A stretch of DNA of 10,231 nucleotides from Minisyncoccota bacterium (GTDB lineage Bacteria > Patescibacteriota > Microgenomatia > UBA1400 > PJMF01): assembly GCA_003518205.1 (NCBI GenBank), contig DOZC01000070.1, positions 1 to 10,231 of the forward strand, written 5' to 3'. How positions within the stretch are numbered: the stretch's first letter is position 1; each line of letters starts with the position of its first letter. This document shows positions 1 through 7,188 of the stretch, one piece after another. Below the pieces are notes generated by a model. The model was given only the letters and a program-made list of their open reading frames with translations, did no database searches and was not told where the DNA came from. The position numbers and the translations under genes were made by a program.

Positions 1-195
1 AAAGGTTTGGGAGAAATGAATCCAGAACAACTTTGGGACACTACCATGAATCCCAAAACCAGAATTGTCAAAAAAATCAGCATCACTGACGCTGAAAAAT
101 CTGATGCCATTTTCACTACCCTGATGGGTGATGAAGTTGCTCCTCGGAAAAAATTTATTCAGACTCACGCCAAAATGGCTAATTTGGATGTTTAA
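1..195 (+). CDS. gyrB: DNA gyrase subunit B, C-terminal end (partial)
   Basis: The frame is open from the left edge and gives the last 64 residues of GyrB, the ATPase subunit that works with GyrA in an A2B2 complex to introduce negative supercoils. It begins inside the TOPRIM domain at the family signature [12 protein letters not shown], where the preceding sequence is cut off. It continues through [14 protein letters not shown], the conserved end of the TOPRIM/tail region, and finishes with the usual GyrB ending NLDV. The GEMNPEQLW wording and the normal short C-terminus favour GyrB over ParE. The gene ends in TAA, 17 nt before ppa, and gyrA follows after ppa, so the three are probably co-transcribed. 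The start and promoter lie outside the window. Confidence 0.96.
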   Translation, partial: KGLGEMNPEQLWDTTMNPKTRIVKKISITDAEKSDAIFTTLMGDEVAPRKKFIQTHAKMANLDV

Positions 196-212
196 TCCAA
201 GAAAGGAAGTTT

Positions 213-716
213 ATGTCAGATTCAATTAAAGTCCTCATCGAAATTCCCGAAGGTTCCAACGTTAAATATGAATTGGACGAAAAAACTCAAGAGCTTTGTG
301 TCGATAGATTTCTGCCAACTGCCATGAACTATCCCGTCAACTATGGTTTAATCATGGGCACTCATGGCGAAGATGGCGACGCCCTGGACGCTTTGGTATT
401 TTTATCGAAACCCATCATTCCCGGCGTAGTCATTAAATGTAAAGTTATTGGTTTACTCGAGATGGAAGATGAAGCAGGCGTAGATCACAAAATCGTGTGT
501 GTTCCAGCTAAAACTAAAATCGACCCGATTTGTGGAGCCTGGGAATCACTCTCCGATGTACCAGAAGCCAAAAAACGAGAAATTCGGCATTTTTTCGAAC
601 ACTACAAAGACCTCGAAGCGGGTAAGTTTGTGAAACTCAAAGACTGGAAAGATGTCACTGCCGCTCAAAAAGTTCTAGAAGCTGGCGTACATCGTTTTGA
701 GGAAATGGCTGATTAA
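213..716 (+). CDS. ppa: Inorganic pyrophosphatase, family I (soluble)
   Basis: This cytoplasmic Mg-dependent enzyme hydrolyses pyrophosphate to two phosphates, which pulls nucleic-acid and aminoacyl-tRNA synthesis forward. The 167-residue length fits bacterial family I enzymes (about 175). Active-site residues of the E. coli enzyme can be matched at a steady offset of 10-11: E10, K18, E20, R32, Y44, metal ligands D54, D56 and D59, then D86, D91 and K93, and Y131-K132 near the end. The metal-binding signature reads DGDALDA, with Ala57 where the family pattern normally has Pro or Glu. The start is set by a good Shine-Dalgarno sequence, AAAGGAAG at 202-209, ending 3 nt before the ATG. The gene sits between gyrB and gyrA with short gaps, so it probably belongs to the gyrase transcription unit. 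Confidence 0.97.
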   Translation: MSDSIKVLIEIPEGSNVKYELDEKTQELCVDRFLPTAMNYPVNYGLIMGTHGEDGDALDALVFLSKPIIPGVVIKCKVIGLLEMEDEAGVDHKIVCVPAKTKIDPICGAWESLSDVPEAKKREIRHFFEHYKDLEAGKFVKLKDWKDVTAAQKVLEAGVHRFEEMAD

Positions 717-752
717 TCAAAGTTTTTTCTCCTACTTCAAGAAAGTGCAATC

Positions 753-3518
753 ATGATCGACCTCGACTCCTCCGAATTAACCACCACTGATAAAACCATC
801 ACCGATGACTCAGACTCAAACTCGCCTGACTCGGAAACCTCCCAACTAACGGAAAAAATGTTGATAGATGAGTCACTGATTGGCACTATCGAAGAAACTC
901 GCTTCGGCAAAATCAAACACATTTCGATCGTCGATGAGATGGAAAAAAGCTACTTGGATTACGCCATGAGCGTCATCGTCGCTCGAGCTCTGCCAGATGT
1001 GCGAGATGGTTTAAAACCAGTCCATCGCCGAATTTTGTACTCGATGTACAAAAGCGGTATTCACCACTCCAGTGGCTACAAAAAATCAGCCAGAATTGTC
1101 GGTGACGTTTTGGGTAAATATCACCCTCACGGCGATGCGCCAGTTTACATGGCTTTGGTAAGGCTGGCTCAAGAGTTCAGTATGCGTTATCCCTTGATCG
1201 ATGGCCAAGGTAACTTTGGCTCCATTGACGGCGATAGCCCAGCTGCCATGCGGTACACCGAGGCTCGGTTGGCCAAAATCTCTGGAGAGCTTTTGAGTGA
1301 TATTCAAAAAAATACCGTTGGCATGATTGATAACTTCGATGGTTCTCTCAAAGAACCCATCGTTTTACCCACCAAACTCCCCAATCTTCTATTAATGGGA
1401 TCGGAAGGCATCGCAGTAGGTATGGCCACCAAAATTCCTCCTCACAATCTAACTGAGGTGAACGCAGCAGTGATTGCCATGATTAAAGCTGGCAAAGCTA
1501 CCGCCACCCTTTCACCAAGCCTTCTCGAGGAAAATAGCGCCACTGCCACTTCTAAAAATCCGGCTTTTAAAGACCAAGTGGTAGCTCCCGCTGTGATCGA
1601 TCGGCTCCTGGCCACTCCAGCCGAGCAACTCGCCGGTCAATTCAGTACTGAAATTACCGTCGATGAAATCATGGAATACATTCATGGCCCAGATTTTCCC
1701 ACCGCGGGCATCATTTATGATTTTGCCACCATTAAAATCGCCTACCAGACCGGCAAGGGGAGAGTGGTGATTCGCGCTAAAGCCAACATTGAAGAAGGCG
1801 AGAAGGGCAGTTTTAAGATTGTGGTGACCGAGTTACCCTACCAAGTCAACAAAGCCAAACTTTTAATGAAGATTGCCGATATGGTGCGCGACAAAAAAAT
1901 TGTTGGCATTCGAGCTCTGCGAGATGACTCAGACCGTAAAGGCATGCAGATCACCATCGAGCTCAAGCGCGACGCCAAACCCAAAGTCATTCTCAACAAA
2001 CTTTTTAAATACACCGAACTCCAGACCAGTTTTGCCATGAACATGGTGGCTCTCAACAGCGAGGGTACGCCTCAGTTGATGAACATCAAACAAGTTCTCA
2101 AAGAATACATTGTGCACCGCCAACATGTCATCGTACGCCGCAGCCAATTTGAACTGGCTGAAGCTCGCGACCGATCTCACATCCTAGAAGGCCTACTGAT
2201 AGCTTTAAATCATCTGGATGATGTCATTGACACCATTCGCAAATCTAAAGATTCCGAGACAGCTCATCACTCTTTGATGACTAAGTTTGATTTGAGCGAG
2301 ATTCAAGCCACCGCCATCCTCGAAATGCAGCTCAAACGTTTGGCCGCCCTCGAGCGCCAAAAGATTGAAGATGAATACAAAACTGTTCAGGCTACCATTG
2401 GTCAACTCGTCAAACTTCTCGGTCATGCTGACGAAATTCTCGGAATTATCGTGACTGAAACTAACGAACTCACCAGTCTTTACGGCGATATCCGTCGCAC
2501 CAAACTCATCAAGGGCAAAATTGGCGAATTCAGCGAAGAAGATCTGGTGGCAGACGAAAACACTGTGATTACTTTAACTGAAAGTGGTTACATCAAACGC
2601 CTCAGTCCAGCTTCATTCCGATCTCAATCTCGAGGTGGCAAAGGTGCCATGGGCTTGACCATGAAACAAGAGGATATGCTCAAATGCCTGGTAAGTTGTA
2701 CCACTCATGACACTTTGCTGATTTTTACCAACCAAGGCAGAGTTTTCAAAACCAAGGCTTACGAACTGCCAGATGCCAGTCGCCAGGCCAAGGGCACTGC
2801 GATTGTGAATCTCCTCAACCTCAAGTCTGAGGAACGAGCCCAATCCATCATTGTTCTCAATGAACAAGCTGATGGAGAAAAATACATCACTTTGGCCACT
2901 CGCCAGGGTTTGGTTAAAAAGACTGCCGTGAAACTTTATGAAAACATTCGTCAAAATGGGATTGTAGCCATCGTTCTCAATTCCGATGACGAATTGGTTT
3001 GGGGCAGAATCACCTCTGGTAAGGATCATCTCATGTTGATTTCATACGCCGGCAAATCCATTCGCTTTTCCGAAACTGAAGTCAAAAATTCCCAACGTGA
3101 CACCAAGGGTGTCCGCGGCATCACTCTTGGATCCGATGACTACGTCATTGGCGTTGAAGCTTTCCCTGACACTAAAGCCATCACCGACAACACCGCCCTC
3201 CTGATCGTGACTCAAAATGGCCTGGGCAAACGGACTTTGCTGTCCCAATATCCTGTCCAAAAGCGCTCCGGCTTGGGTGTTAAAGTCGCTGATATTACCA
3301 CTCGTACCGGCAAAGTCGCCGCCGCCAAACTCCTGGGCGAAGAGCACGAAGACGTGGTCATTAGTACCAAAGAGGGGACTACCATCAAACTTCCTCTCAA
3401 AGGCAAAACCATCCCCCTGCTCACTCGTCCCACTCAAGGTGTCATTTTGATGAAACTCAAAAGTTCTGACCTAGTGGTGGCCGTGGCCTTGGTTGAAGGT
3501 GACCCGGAAAAAGAGTAG
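753..3518 (+). CDS. gyrA: DNA gyrase subunit A
   Basis: This is the DNA breakage-reunion subunit of gyrase. At 921 residues it is longer than E. coli GyrA (875). Residues 1-46 or so are an acidic, Ser/Thr-rich extension before the conserved [27 protein letters not shown] block. The winged-helix domain holds [10 protein letters not shown] at 124-133 and the catalytic tyrosine Y168 in RYTEARL. The tower region has a ~52-residue insert at about 246-299, between NLTEV and GPDFPTAG. A coiled-coil segment follows, with the exit gate around [13 protein letters not shown]. The C-terminal beta-pinwheel carries a GyrA box, QSRGGKG at 625-631 (family form QRRGGKG), which supports gyrase over topoisomerase IV. 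The ATG at 753 has only a weak purine-rich sequence before it; an in-frame ATG at 858 (codon 36) is an alternative start that keeps every conserved block. The gap to ppa is 36 nt. Confidence 0.98.
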   Translation: MIDLDSSELTTTDKTITDDSDSNSPDSETSQLTEKMLIDESLIGTIEETRFGKIKHISIVDEMEKSYLDYAMSVIVARALPDVRDGLKPVHRRILYSMYKSGIHHSSGYKKSARIVGDVLGKYHPHGDAPVYMALVRLAQEFSMRYPLIDGQGNFGSIDGDSPAAMRYTEARLAKISGELLSDIQKNTVGMIDNFDGSLKEPIVLPTKLPNLLLMGSEGIAVGMATKIPPHNLTEVNAAVIAMIKAGKATATLSPSLLEENSATATSKNPAFKDQVVAPAVIDRLLATPAEQLAGQFSTEITVDEIMEYIHGPDFPTAGIIYDFATIKIAYQTGKGRVVIRAKANIEEGEKGSFKIVVTELPYQVNKAKLLMKIADMVRDKKIVGIRALRDDSDRKGMQITIELKRDAKPKVILNKLFKYTELQTSFAMNMVALNSEGTPQLMNIKQVLKEYIVHRQHVIVRRSQFELAEARDRSHILEGLLIALNHLDDVIDTIRKSKDSETAHHSLMTKFDLSEIQATAILEMQLKRLAALERQKIEDEYKTVQATIGQLVKLLGHADEILGIIVTETNELTSLYGDIRRTKLIKGKIGEFSEEDLVADENTVITLTESGYIKRLSPASFRSQSRGGKGAMGLTMKQEDMLKCLVSCTTHDTLLIFTNQGRVFKTKAYELPDASRQAKGTAIVNLLNLKSEERAQSIIVLNEQADGEKYITLATRQGLVKKTAVKLYENIRQNGIVAIVLNSDDELVWGRITSGKDHLMLISYAGKSIRFSETEVKNSQRDTKGVRGITLGSDDYVIGVEAFPDTKAITDNTALLIVTQNGLGKRTLLSQYPVQKRSGLGVKVADITTRTGKVAAAKLLGEEHEDVVISTKEGTTIKLPLKGKTIPLLTRPTQGVILMKLKSSDLVVAVALVEGDPEKE

Positions 3519-3530
3519 AGTTAAAGTTGT

Positions 3531-4681
3531 ATGACTGAAGCTTCTGAAACTGCTAGGCCAAAAACGCCCCCCCCTTACCTGCTGAGACAGCGTTTCAAGG
3601 TCAATGGGACAATTTAATAGCTGCCAACTCAGCAGAACAAAAACTAAGCCAAGCTTTTGAAACTATCATTGCTGAACTGAGAAAAATCGTCATAAACCGC
3701 CCCAATAGCGACACTGGCAATACCGCTAGCGCTTTGGCTAGTGTTTTGGCACAGGCTCAAAAATCAACTGAGGCGAGATTTATTTGTAGTACTTTTGATA
3801 ATAACCTTGCTTTGACAAGACACCAAGAAGTTTCTCTAGAGTCCGCCAAAAATGCTGCAGCAACCATCAACTATCTTGGCCAGAACCTCATCACTGCCCG
3901 AGCCATTGCGGCTCCACTCACCCCTGGAGAATTGAGTAATTATCGCACCAGTCCTTATCAGATCGAGATCACTATTTCAGCGCGGTTGTCAAAAACTGCT
4001 GCGGCGGCAGTAACATCAGCGGTTGAACAACCAGTCCCAATTGTCATTAATCCTGAAAAACAAAGAACCTCTGGCTTAAGCCCGGCTGAGAAAAAAGCCG
4101 CAGTTGAGATTGAAGCCGCAACTACCCTGAAAGATATTCTAGAAATTGTTACATACCTTGAAACACATTCATCTAATGAGGCTTTCCGAGGTCATTTATC
4201 TTCTAATCTTATCAGCCAAATTATGGCCAAACTCCAATCCCCTAACTCAGAAACTGCCCATCAAACACAAATTCTTTGTTTTCGTCTTTATAATTTTCTC
4301 GATCTTGCATCCAAAGTTACTGAATTAGTGGACGCCACCCTTGCTCAACTCAAAACCTTCCAAAACCCAGATTCAACCACTGGTCAAATTATTACCTGCC
4401 TAGAGCGACTCAATGAACTTGATCACATCTGGGTTACTAATGAGGGGACAAAACTGCGATCAGCAGCCGATATTTTAACAACTGTTTCAGCTGTTGCTCT
4501 TGCCGCTGAGAAAAGTAACTATAAAGAGGTAAATCGGCTGATCGACAAAGTCACTAGCCTCAACTATCTCTGCTATCGAGTCTATGACGACGTCACTAAT
4601 GATTGGACAAGATTGATCAAGTTTTTAAACCAGCCACCCAAGTCATTTAAAAGCAGCTATATTAAATGGAAAAAGGCCTAG
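3531..4681 (+). CDS. Hypothetical helical protein, frame broken at a C8 run
   Basis: I do not recognise a family. An ATG at 3531, 12 nt after gyrA, opens a frame reading MTEASETARPKTPP that runs into eight C at 3567-3574 and then stops at 3618-3620. From the C run onward the -1 frame is open to the TAG at 4679-4681 and reads like protein at once (PLPAETAFQGQWDNL, then SAEQKLSQAFETI). One extra C, or a -1 slip on the run, would join the halves into about 383 residues. The product looks cytoplasmic and mostly helical, rich in Ala, Leu, Thr and Ser, with no signal peptide or membrane segment. It has an Ala/Pro-rich linker near the middle, around EKQRTSGLSPAEKKAAVEIEA. The first usable start in the long frame alone is a TTG at 3734 with no ribosome site, so I think that is not the true start. 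It is probably the last gene of the gyrase unit. The break may be a sequencing error, a real mutation or recoding. Confidence 0.7.
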
Positions 4682-4939
4682 GCTAAGATTGCGGCCTCCA
4701 AACTCCGCCAATAATTTTCCCCAAATATTTCCTTCGGTTTCCGCAAATATATCAAAAAAGCTACTAAGCTATATATTTATTGCAAAATAGGTCAGAATTA
4801 TTGGCTCAAACCCCTCAAACAGCCCAAGCATTAGTCTTTCTACCAGCTGCCACTAATCCAACCTCGGCCATTTTGACCCAGGAAATCCTCTGAGAGAGAG
4901 CGGGGGAGAGACTCAAAAAAAACCAATTTATGGAAAAAG

Positions 4940-5013
4940 TGGACCGAAGGGGGCTCGAACCCCTGACCTCCTGCATGCCATGCAGGCGCTCTAGCCAACT
5001 GAGCTACCGGCCC
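4940..5013 (-). tRNA. tRNA-Ala, anticodon GGC
   Basis: The minus strand folds into a full cloverleaf of 74 nt. The acceptor stem is GGGCCGG paired with TCGGTCC, the D stem GCTC/GAGC, the anticodon stem CCTGC/GCAGG with loop ATGGCAT, a 5-nt variable loop follows, and the T arm is AGGGG, TTCGAGC, CCCCT. The anticodon is GGC, which reads GCC (and GCU) alanine codons. The third acceptor pair is G3:U70, the alanine identity element. The discriminator is A, and CCA is not encoded. A run of eight T on the minus strand (complement of 4915-4922) follows about 17 nt later, with only a weak stem before it, and may end the transcript. Confidence 0.97.
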
Positions 5014-5046
5014 TTTTGGGACTTTGAAATCTGACAACGGATTGAA

Positions 5047-5052
5047 ATTATA
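5047..5052 (-). promoter_or_regulatory. Probable -10 box of the tRNA-Ala promoter
   Basis: The minus strand reads TATAAT exactly, 33 nt before the tRNA 5' end, which would give a leader of about 25 nt. No good -35 hexamer lies 16-18 nt upstream, so the call rests on the -10 match and its position. Confidence 0.4.
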
Positions 5053-5273
5053 ACAAAACCCCTCCGATTAGGTAGAGGCAGAAGCCGCTGCTAAATCCCC
5101 GCCCAACTCAACCCTCCGATACCTCTCTCCCCACTGTCAAAATCCCCCTGCAACCCCTCACCTGATGGCTTTAGATTAAGTGGTAAATAGTAAAATATGG
5201 TAAGCATGTTTTAGGTCGATAATAGATAGGTTTGAAATATTAAGACTCTTTTTGATGATGTATTAAACCGACC

Positions 5274-5447
5274 TCACTTCCCAACCAAGGCTCGCAAACC
5301 TGCTAGCCCATAGTGTTGATAGAGCAAACCAAGCTCACAATCACGAACTAGATTGCTCAATCTAGTAACACTCACCAGGTTAGGTTTTTCTTGATTAGGG
5401 GAATTTTTAAAAACTGTTAGCCTTAAAAAGGCTTGTTGTATGGCCAT
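5274..5447 (-). CDS. Small hypothetical protein downstream of the recombinase
   Basis: A minus-strand ORF of 57 codons starts at ATG 5447 and ends at TGA 5274. A Shine-Dalgarno GAGG lies 5 nt before the ATG (complement of 5453-5456), which is better than for most genes here. The peptide begins MAIQQAFLRLTVF and ends with a helical, Leu-rich stretch around ELGLLYQHYGLAGLRALVGK. I do not recognise it. It has no signal peptide, membrane helix or Cys/His cluster. It lies 115 nt beyond the recombinase stop on the same strand. A perfect 10-bp inverted repeat (5465-5495) precedes the ribosome site. The same frame is also open upstream of the ATG to an in-frame TAG at 5490-5492 and beyond it into the recombinase gene. 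It could be a real small gene, the 3' part of a decayed one, or chance. Confidence 0.4.
   Translation of the reverse strand: MAIQQAFLRLTVFKNSPNQEKPNLVSVTRLSNLVRDCELGLLYQHYGLAGLRALVGK
5347..5366. repeat. Perfect palindrome, 9-bp arms, 2-bp centre
   Basis: ACTAGATTG at 5347-5355 and CAATCTAGT at 5358-5366 are exact reverse complements around a CT centre. The spacing is typical of a protein-binding dyad rather than an RNA hairpin, whose loop would be too tight. It lies inside the small minus-strand ORF. Confidence 0.7.
5419..5433 (-). terminator. Short hairpin, possible weak terminator after the recombinase
   Basis: AGCCTT at 5419-5424 and AAGGCT at 5428-5433 form a perfect 6-bp stem with a 3-nt loop. 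Read on the minus strand it is followed, after AACAG, by five T, about 130 nt beyond the recombinase stop. The separation of stem and T run makes it a poor intrinsic terminator, and it lies inside the small ORF, so either this or the ORF may be incidental. Confidence 0.25.
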
Positions 5448-5464
5448 AAAATCCTCAACTCGAG

Positions 5465-5495
5465 AATTAGCAGAGTAGAGGAGTGTCTGCTAATT
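5465..5495. repeat. Perfect inverted repeat, 10-bp arms, 11-bp spacer
   Basis: AATTAGCAGA at 5465-5474 and TCTGCTAATT at 5486-5495 are exact reverse complements. On the minus strand the repeat lies just before the GAGG ribosome site of the small ORF and about 68 nt after the recombinase stop. It could be an operator for that ORF or a hairpin in the message between the two genes. Confidence 0.7.
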
Positions 5496-5562
5496 TCCAT
5501 CCAGGCTAATTTCCAAAGCTGCTCGAGGCCGGCCAGTCTCAAGCCCAGCTCCAGTCCAGGCC

Positions 5563-6504
5563 TCACTCAGACATCTTGGAATGGAACTTATCATATGCCT
5601 GTTTTAATTGTGGTTGAGTCACATGGGTGTAGATTTGAGTCGTAGCGATATTCTTATGTCCCAACATTTCTTGAACATCCCGCAGTCCCGCCCCATTGGA
5701 AAGTAGGTCAGTGGCAAAGCTGTGACGGATGCTATGGGGACTCAGCTTGATCGGCAATTTGGCCAAACGACAATACTGGTCTACCAGTCGCTGCACACTC
5801 CGGGTTGTCAGCCGCATCTCCTCACCGTCAGCAAATTGGTCAGCTTGAGTTCCAGAAAAACGGATGAAGACTGGCCGCCAATTATCCTGCCGCGTCACCA
5901 ACCACCGGCTCAGCCACTGTCGCGCCCGCTGACTCAAAAACACCACTCGCGGCCGTCGTCCCTTACCGATCACCCCAAACTCTGATCGATCTAAATCGAT
6001 TTGATCCCGGTTCAGCCCCACCAACTCGCTCACCCGCAACCCCGTAGAAAACATCACTTCCAGCATAGCCTTATCCCGTAAACCGCTGGGAGTACTGATG
6101 CTGGGTTGATTTAACAGCCGTTCCAACTTGTCGGCCATTAGAAATTTCATTGGGGTTGACTCACCTTTGGGTAGCTCAATCTTTTCTGGATTCAGTACTA
6201 AGGCGTCCTGTTTGACTAGCCACTTAAACCACGATCTCAAAGCAATTATGTAGTAGCTTTGAGTCCGTTTCGATAGTGTTCGACCCTGTTTGTCCACATA
6301 GCGAGATAGATAGACCCGGTACTTTCTGAGGATAGTGGTAGTCAATTGGCGCAAGTTTTTATAACCCTCATCGGCATACCATAGCGAAAATTGCCGTAGG
6401 TAGTGACTGTAGTTACGAATGGCTAATGGGCTAACATTGCGCTCCACCTCCAACGCTTCCAAGAAATCTGCTAAGGCCAAAGCGGGGATGGTTGAGACTG
6501 CCAT
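5563..6504 (-). CDS. xer: Tyrosine recombinase, XerC/XerD type
   Basis: This 313-residue site-specific DNA recombinase cuts and rejoins DNA through a 3'-phosphotyrosine; Xer members resolve chromosome dimers at dif. The N-terminal core-binding (SAM-like) domain covers about 8-100 (FLEALEVERNVSPLAIRNY). The catalytic domain follows with every expected residue: R157 (TGLRVSEL), K181 in the beta-hairpin GKGRRPR, H257 and R260 (HSIRHSFA), H283 (LGHKN) and nucleophile Y292 (TTQIYTHV). The length and C-terminus fit XerC/XerD/XerA. The integron-integrase insert between the beta-hairpin and the HxxR motif is absent. I cannot tell XerC from XerD, and no second copy is in view. The ATG at 6504 lies 26 nt from an 11-bp sequence shared with the dif-like site at 7189-7216. 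The ribosome site is weak (GGTAGG, 8 nt upstream). No phage or transposon genes lie next to it. Confidence 0.96.
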   Translation of the reverse strand: MAVSTIPALALADFLEALEVERNVSPLAIRNYSHYLRQFSLWYADEGYKNLRQLTTTILRKYRVYLSRYVDKQGRTLSKRTQSYYIIALRSWFKWLVKQDALVLNPEKIELPKGESTPMKFLMADKLERLLNQPSISTPSGLRDKAMLEVMFSTGLRVSELVGLNRDQIDLDRSEFGVIGKGRRPRVVFLSQRARQWLSRWLVTRQDNWRPVFIRFSGTQADQFADGEEMRLTTRSVQRLVDQYCRLAKLPIKLSPHSIRHSFATDLLSNGAGLRDVQEMLGHKNIATTQIYTHVTQPQLKQAYDKFHSKMSE

Positions 6505-6531
6505 GCTATGAGCCTACCATAGTTATTTTGA

Positions 6532-6549
6532 TTTTACGACATAGCTCAA
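6532..6549 (-). promoter_or_regulatory. Recombinase upstream region with a dif-like arm
   Basis: On the minus strand ATGTCGTAAAA (6542-6532) repeats the left arm of the 28-bp site at 7189-7216 exactly, and the match grows to GAGCT plus the arm if one T is allowed as an insertion. It lies directly downstream of a possible -35, TTGAGC (complement of 6544-6549), with a poor -10 (AATAACTAT) 16-18 nt on. Recombinase binding here could affect its own transcription. The shared arm is seen directly; the promoter is only plausible. Confidence 0.4.
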
Positions 6550-6866
6550 GTTGGCCTTGTACTATGTCACCGACCAACGTAAAATTAGGCCGCAGGGCAA
6601 AGTTCTTACCGTCACAACTATATCATAGGCAAACAAAGCCATTCAAAAACCAGTTTTCGCTATCAACTCAGTTTGGCAGAGGACAGCCTTCTCTGCTAAA
6701 ATTAGTATTGGGAATTTTAGACTGCCGCTTCAGTGTAATTTCTAGACTGTTCCAGACAACTTATCTCGATTTAGACCTATGTCTCTGCTTGGTTTTTGAT
6801 AGCAAGTCAAAGATTGGGCCCAAGGATTTTTAAGAGAACCTTCGAAGTCGGACTGAAATTATATTC

Positions 6867-6995
6867 AAGTCACTAAGACACATTAACCTTAGTTTGACTT
6901 CAGTTTGTCATAAATTTCATTTCACCTAGAGGGGAGTCTGTCAGAGGCTCAAAATCGGCTTTTTAGACTCTGAGCTGACCCAATAGCCGTTTTGA
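6867..6995. other. Self-complementary segment, possible structured RNA
   Basis: AAGTCA-CTAAG (6867-6877) pairs with CTTAG-TT-TGACTT (6888-6900), giving 11 bp with a 2-nt bulge and a 10-nt loop. TCAAAA-T-CGGCT (6949-6960) pairs with AGCCGTTTTGA (6985-6995), giving 11 bp with one bulged T. Between and across these, GAGTCT/AGACTC (6934-6939 with 6965-6970), GTCAG/CTGAC (6940-6944 with 6975-6979) and GCTCA/TGAGC (6947-6951 with 6971-6975) offer competing pairings. No known RNA family is recognised and the strand is unknown. Confidence 0.35.
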
Positions 6996-7188
6996 AACTC
7001 AACCCCAAAATGAAAATTAGCCGGCTACTACAATCTTTATGATCATTTAGTTGAGAATCAGCCTAAAGCAAAAAAGCCAGGGCCAACCAACGGGGCAGAA
7101 ATCAAGCCAAGGACCCTCAAAAATCCCTCCAATTGGGAACTTTAACGCCAAGAATCATAATTCCCAAACCGATTTAAAAACCGAGCTT

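Noticed and set aside
3042..3450. Several long ORFs in other frames of gyrA, on both strands
   Set aside because: They lie wholly inside gyrA, whose own frame carries the conserved pinwheel sequence; they are shadow frames.
4768..4893. A short + strand reading frame ending TSAILTQEIL before TGA
   Set aside because: It looks protein-like but has no ATG or ribosome site and fewer than 45 codons, so it cannot be told from chance or from a decayed remnant.
4840..5037. A minus-strand ORF of 65 codons
   Set aside because: It is a translation of the tRNA-Ala gene; the GQGFEP-type peptide is typical of tRNA sequences read as protein.
4940..6504. An integrated element using tRNA-Ala as attachment site for the recombinase
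   Set aside because: I find no second copy of the tRNA 3' end in the window and no phage or transfer genes, and the recombinase looks like a housekeeping Xer.
5563..6504. Integron integrase (IntI)
   Set aside because: The extra segment that marks IntI, between the beta-hairpin lysine and the HxxR motif, is missing, and no attC array of gene cassettes follows.
6492..6833. A 113-codon plus-strand ORF starting with TTG inside the recombinase start region
   Set aside because: It has no ribosome site, overlaps the recombinase 5' end on the opposite strand, and its composition (Ser, Cys, Leu and Arg-rich, no domain pattern) looks like chance translation.
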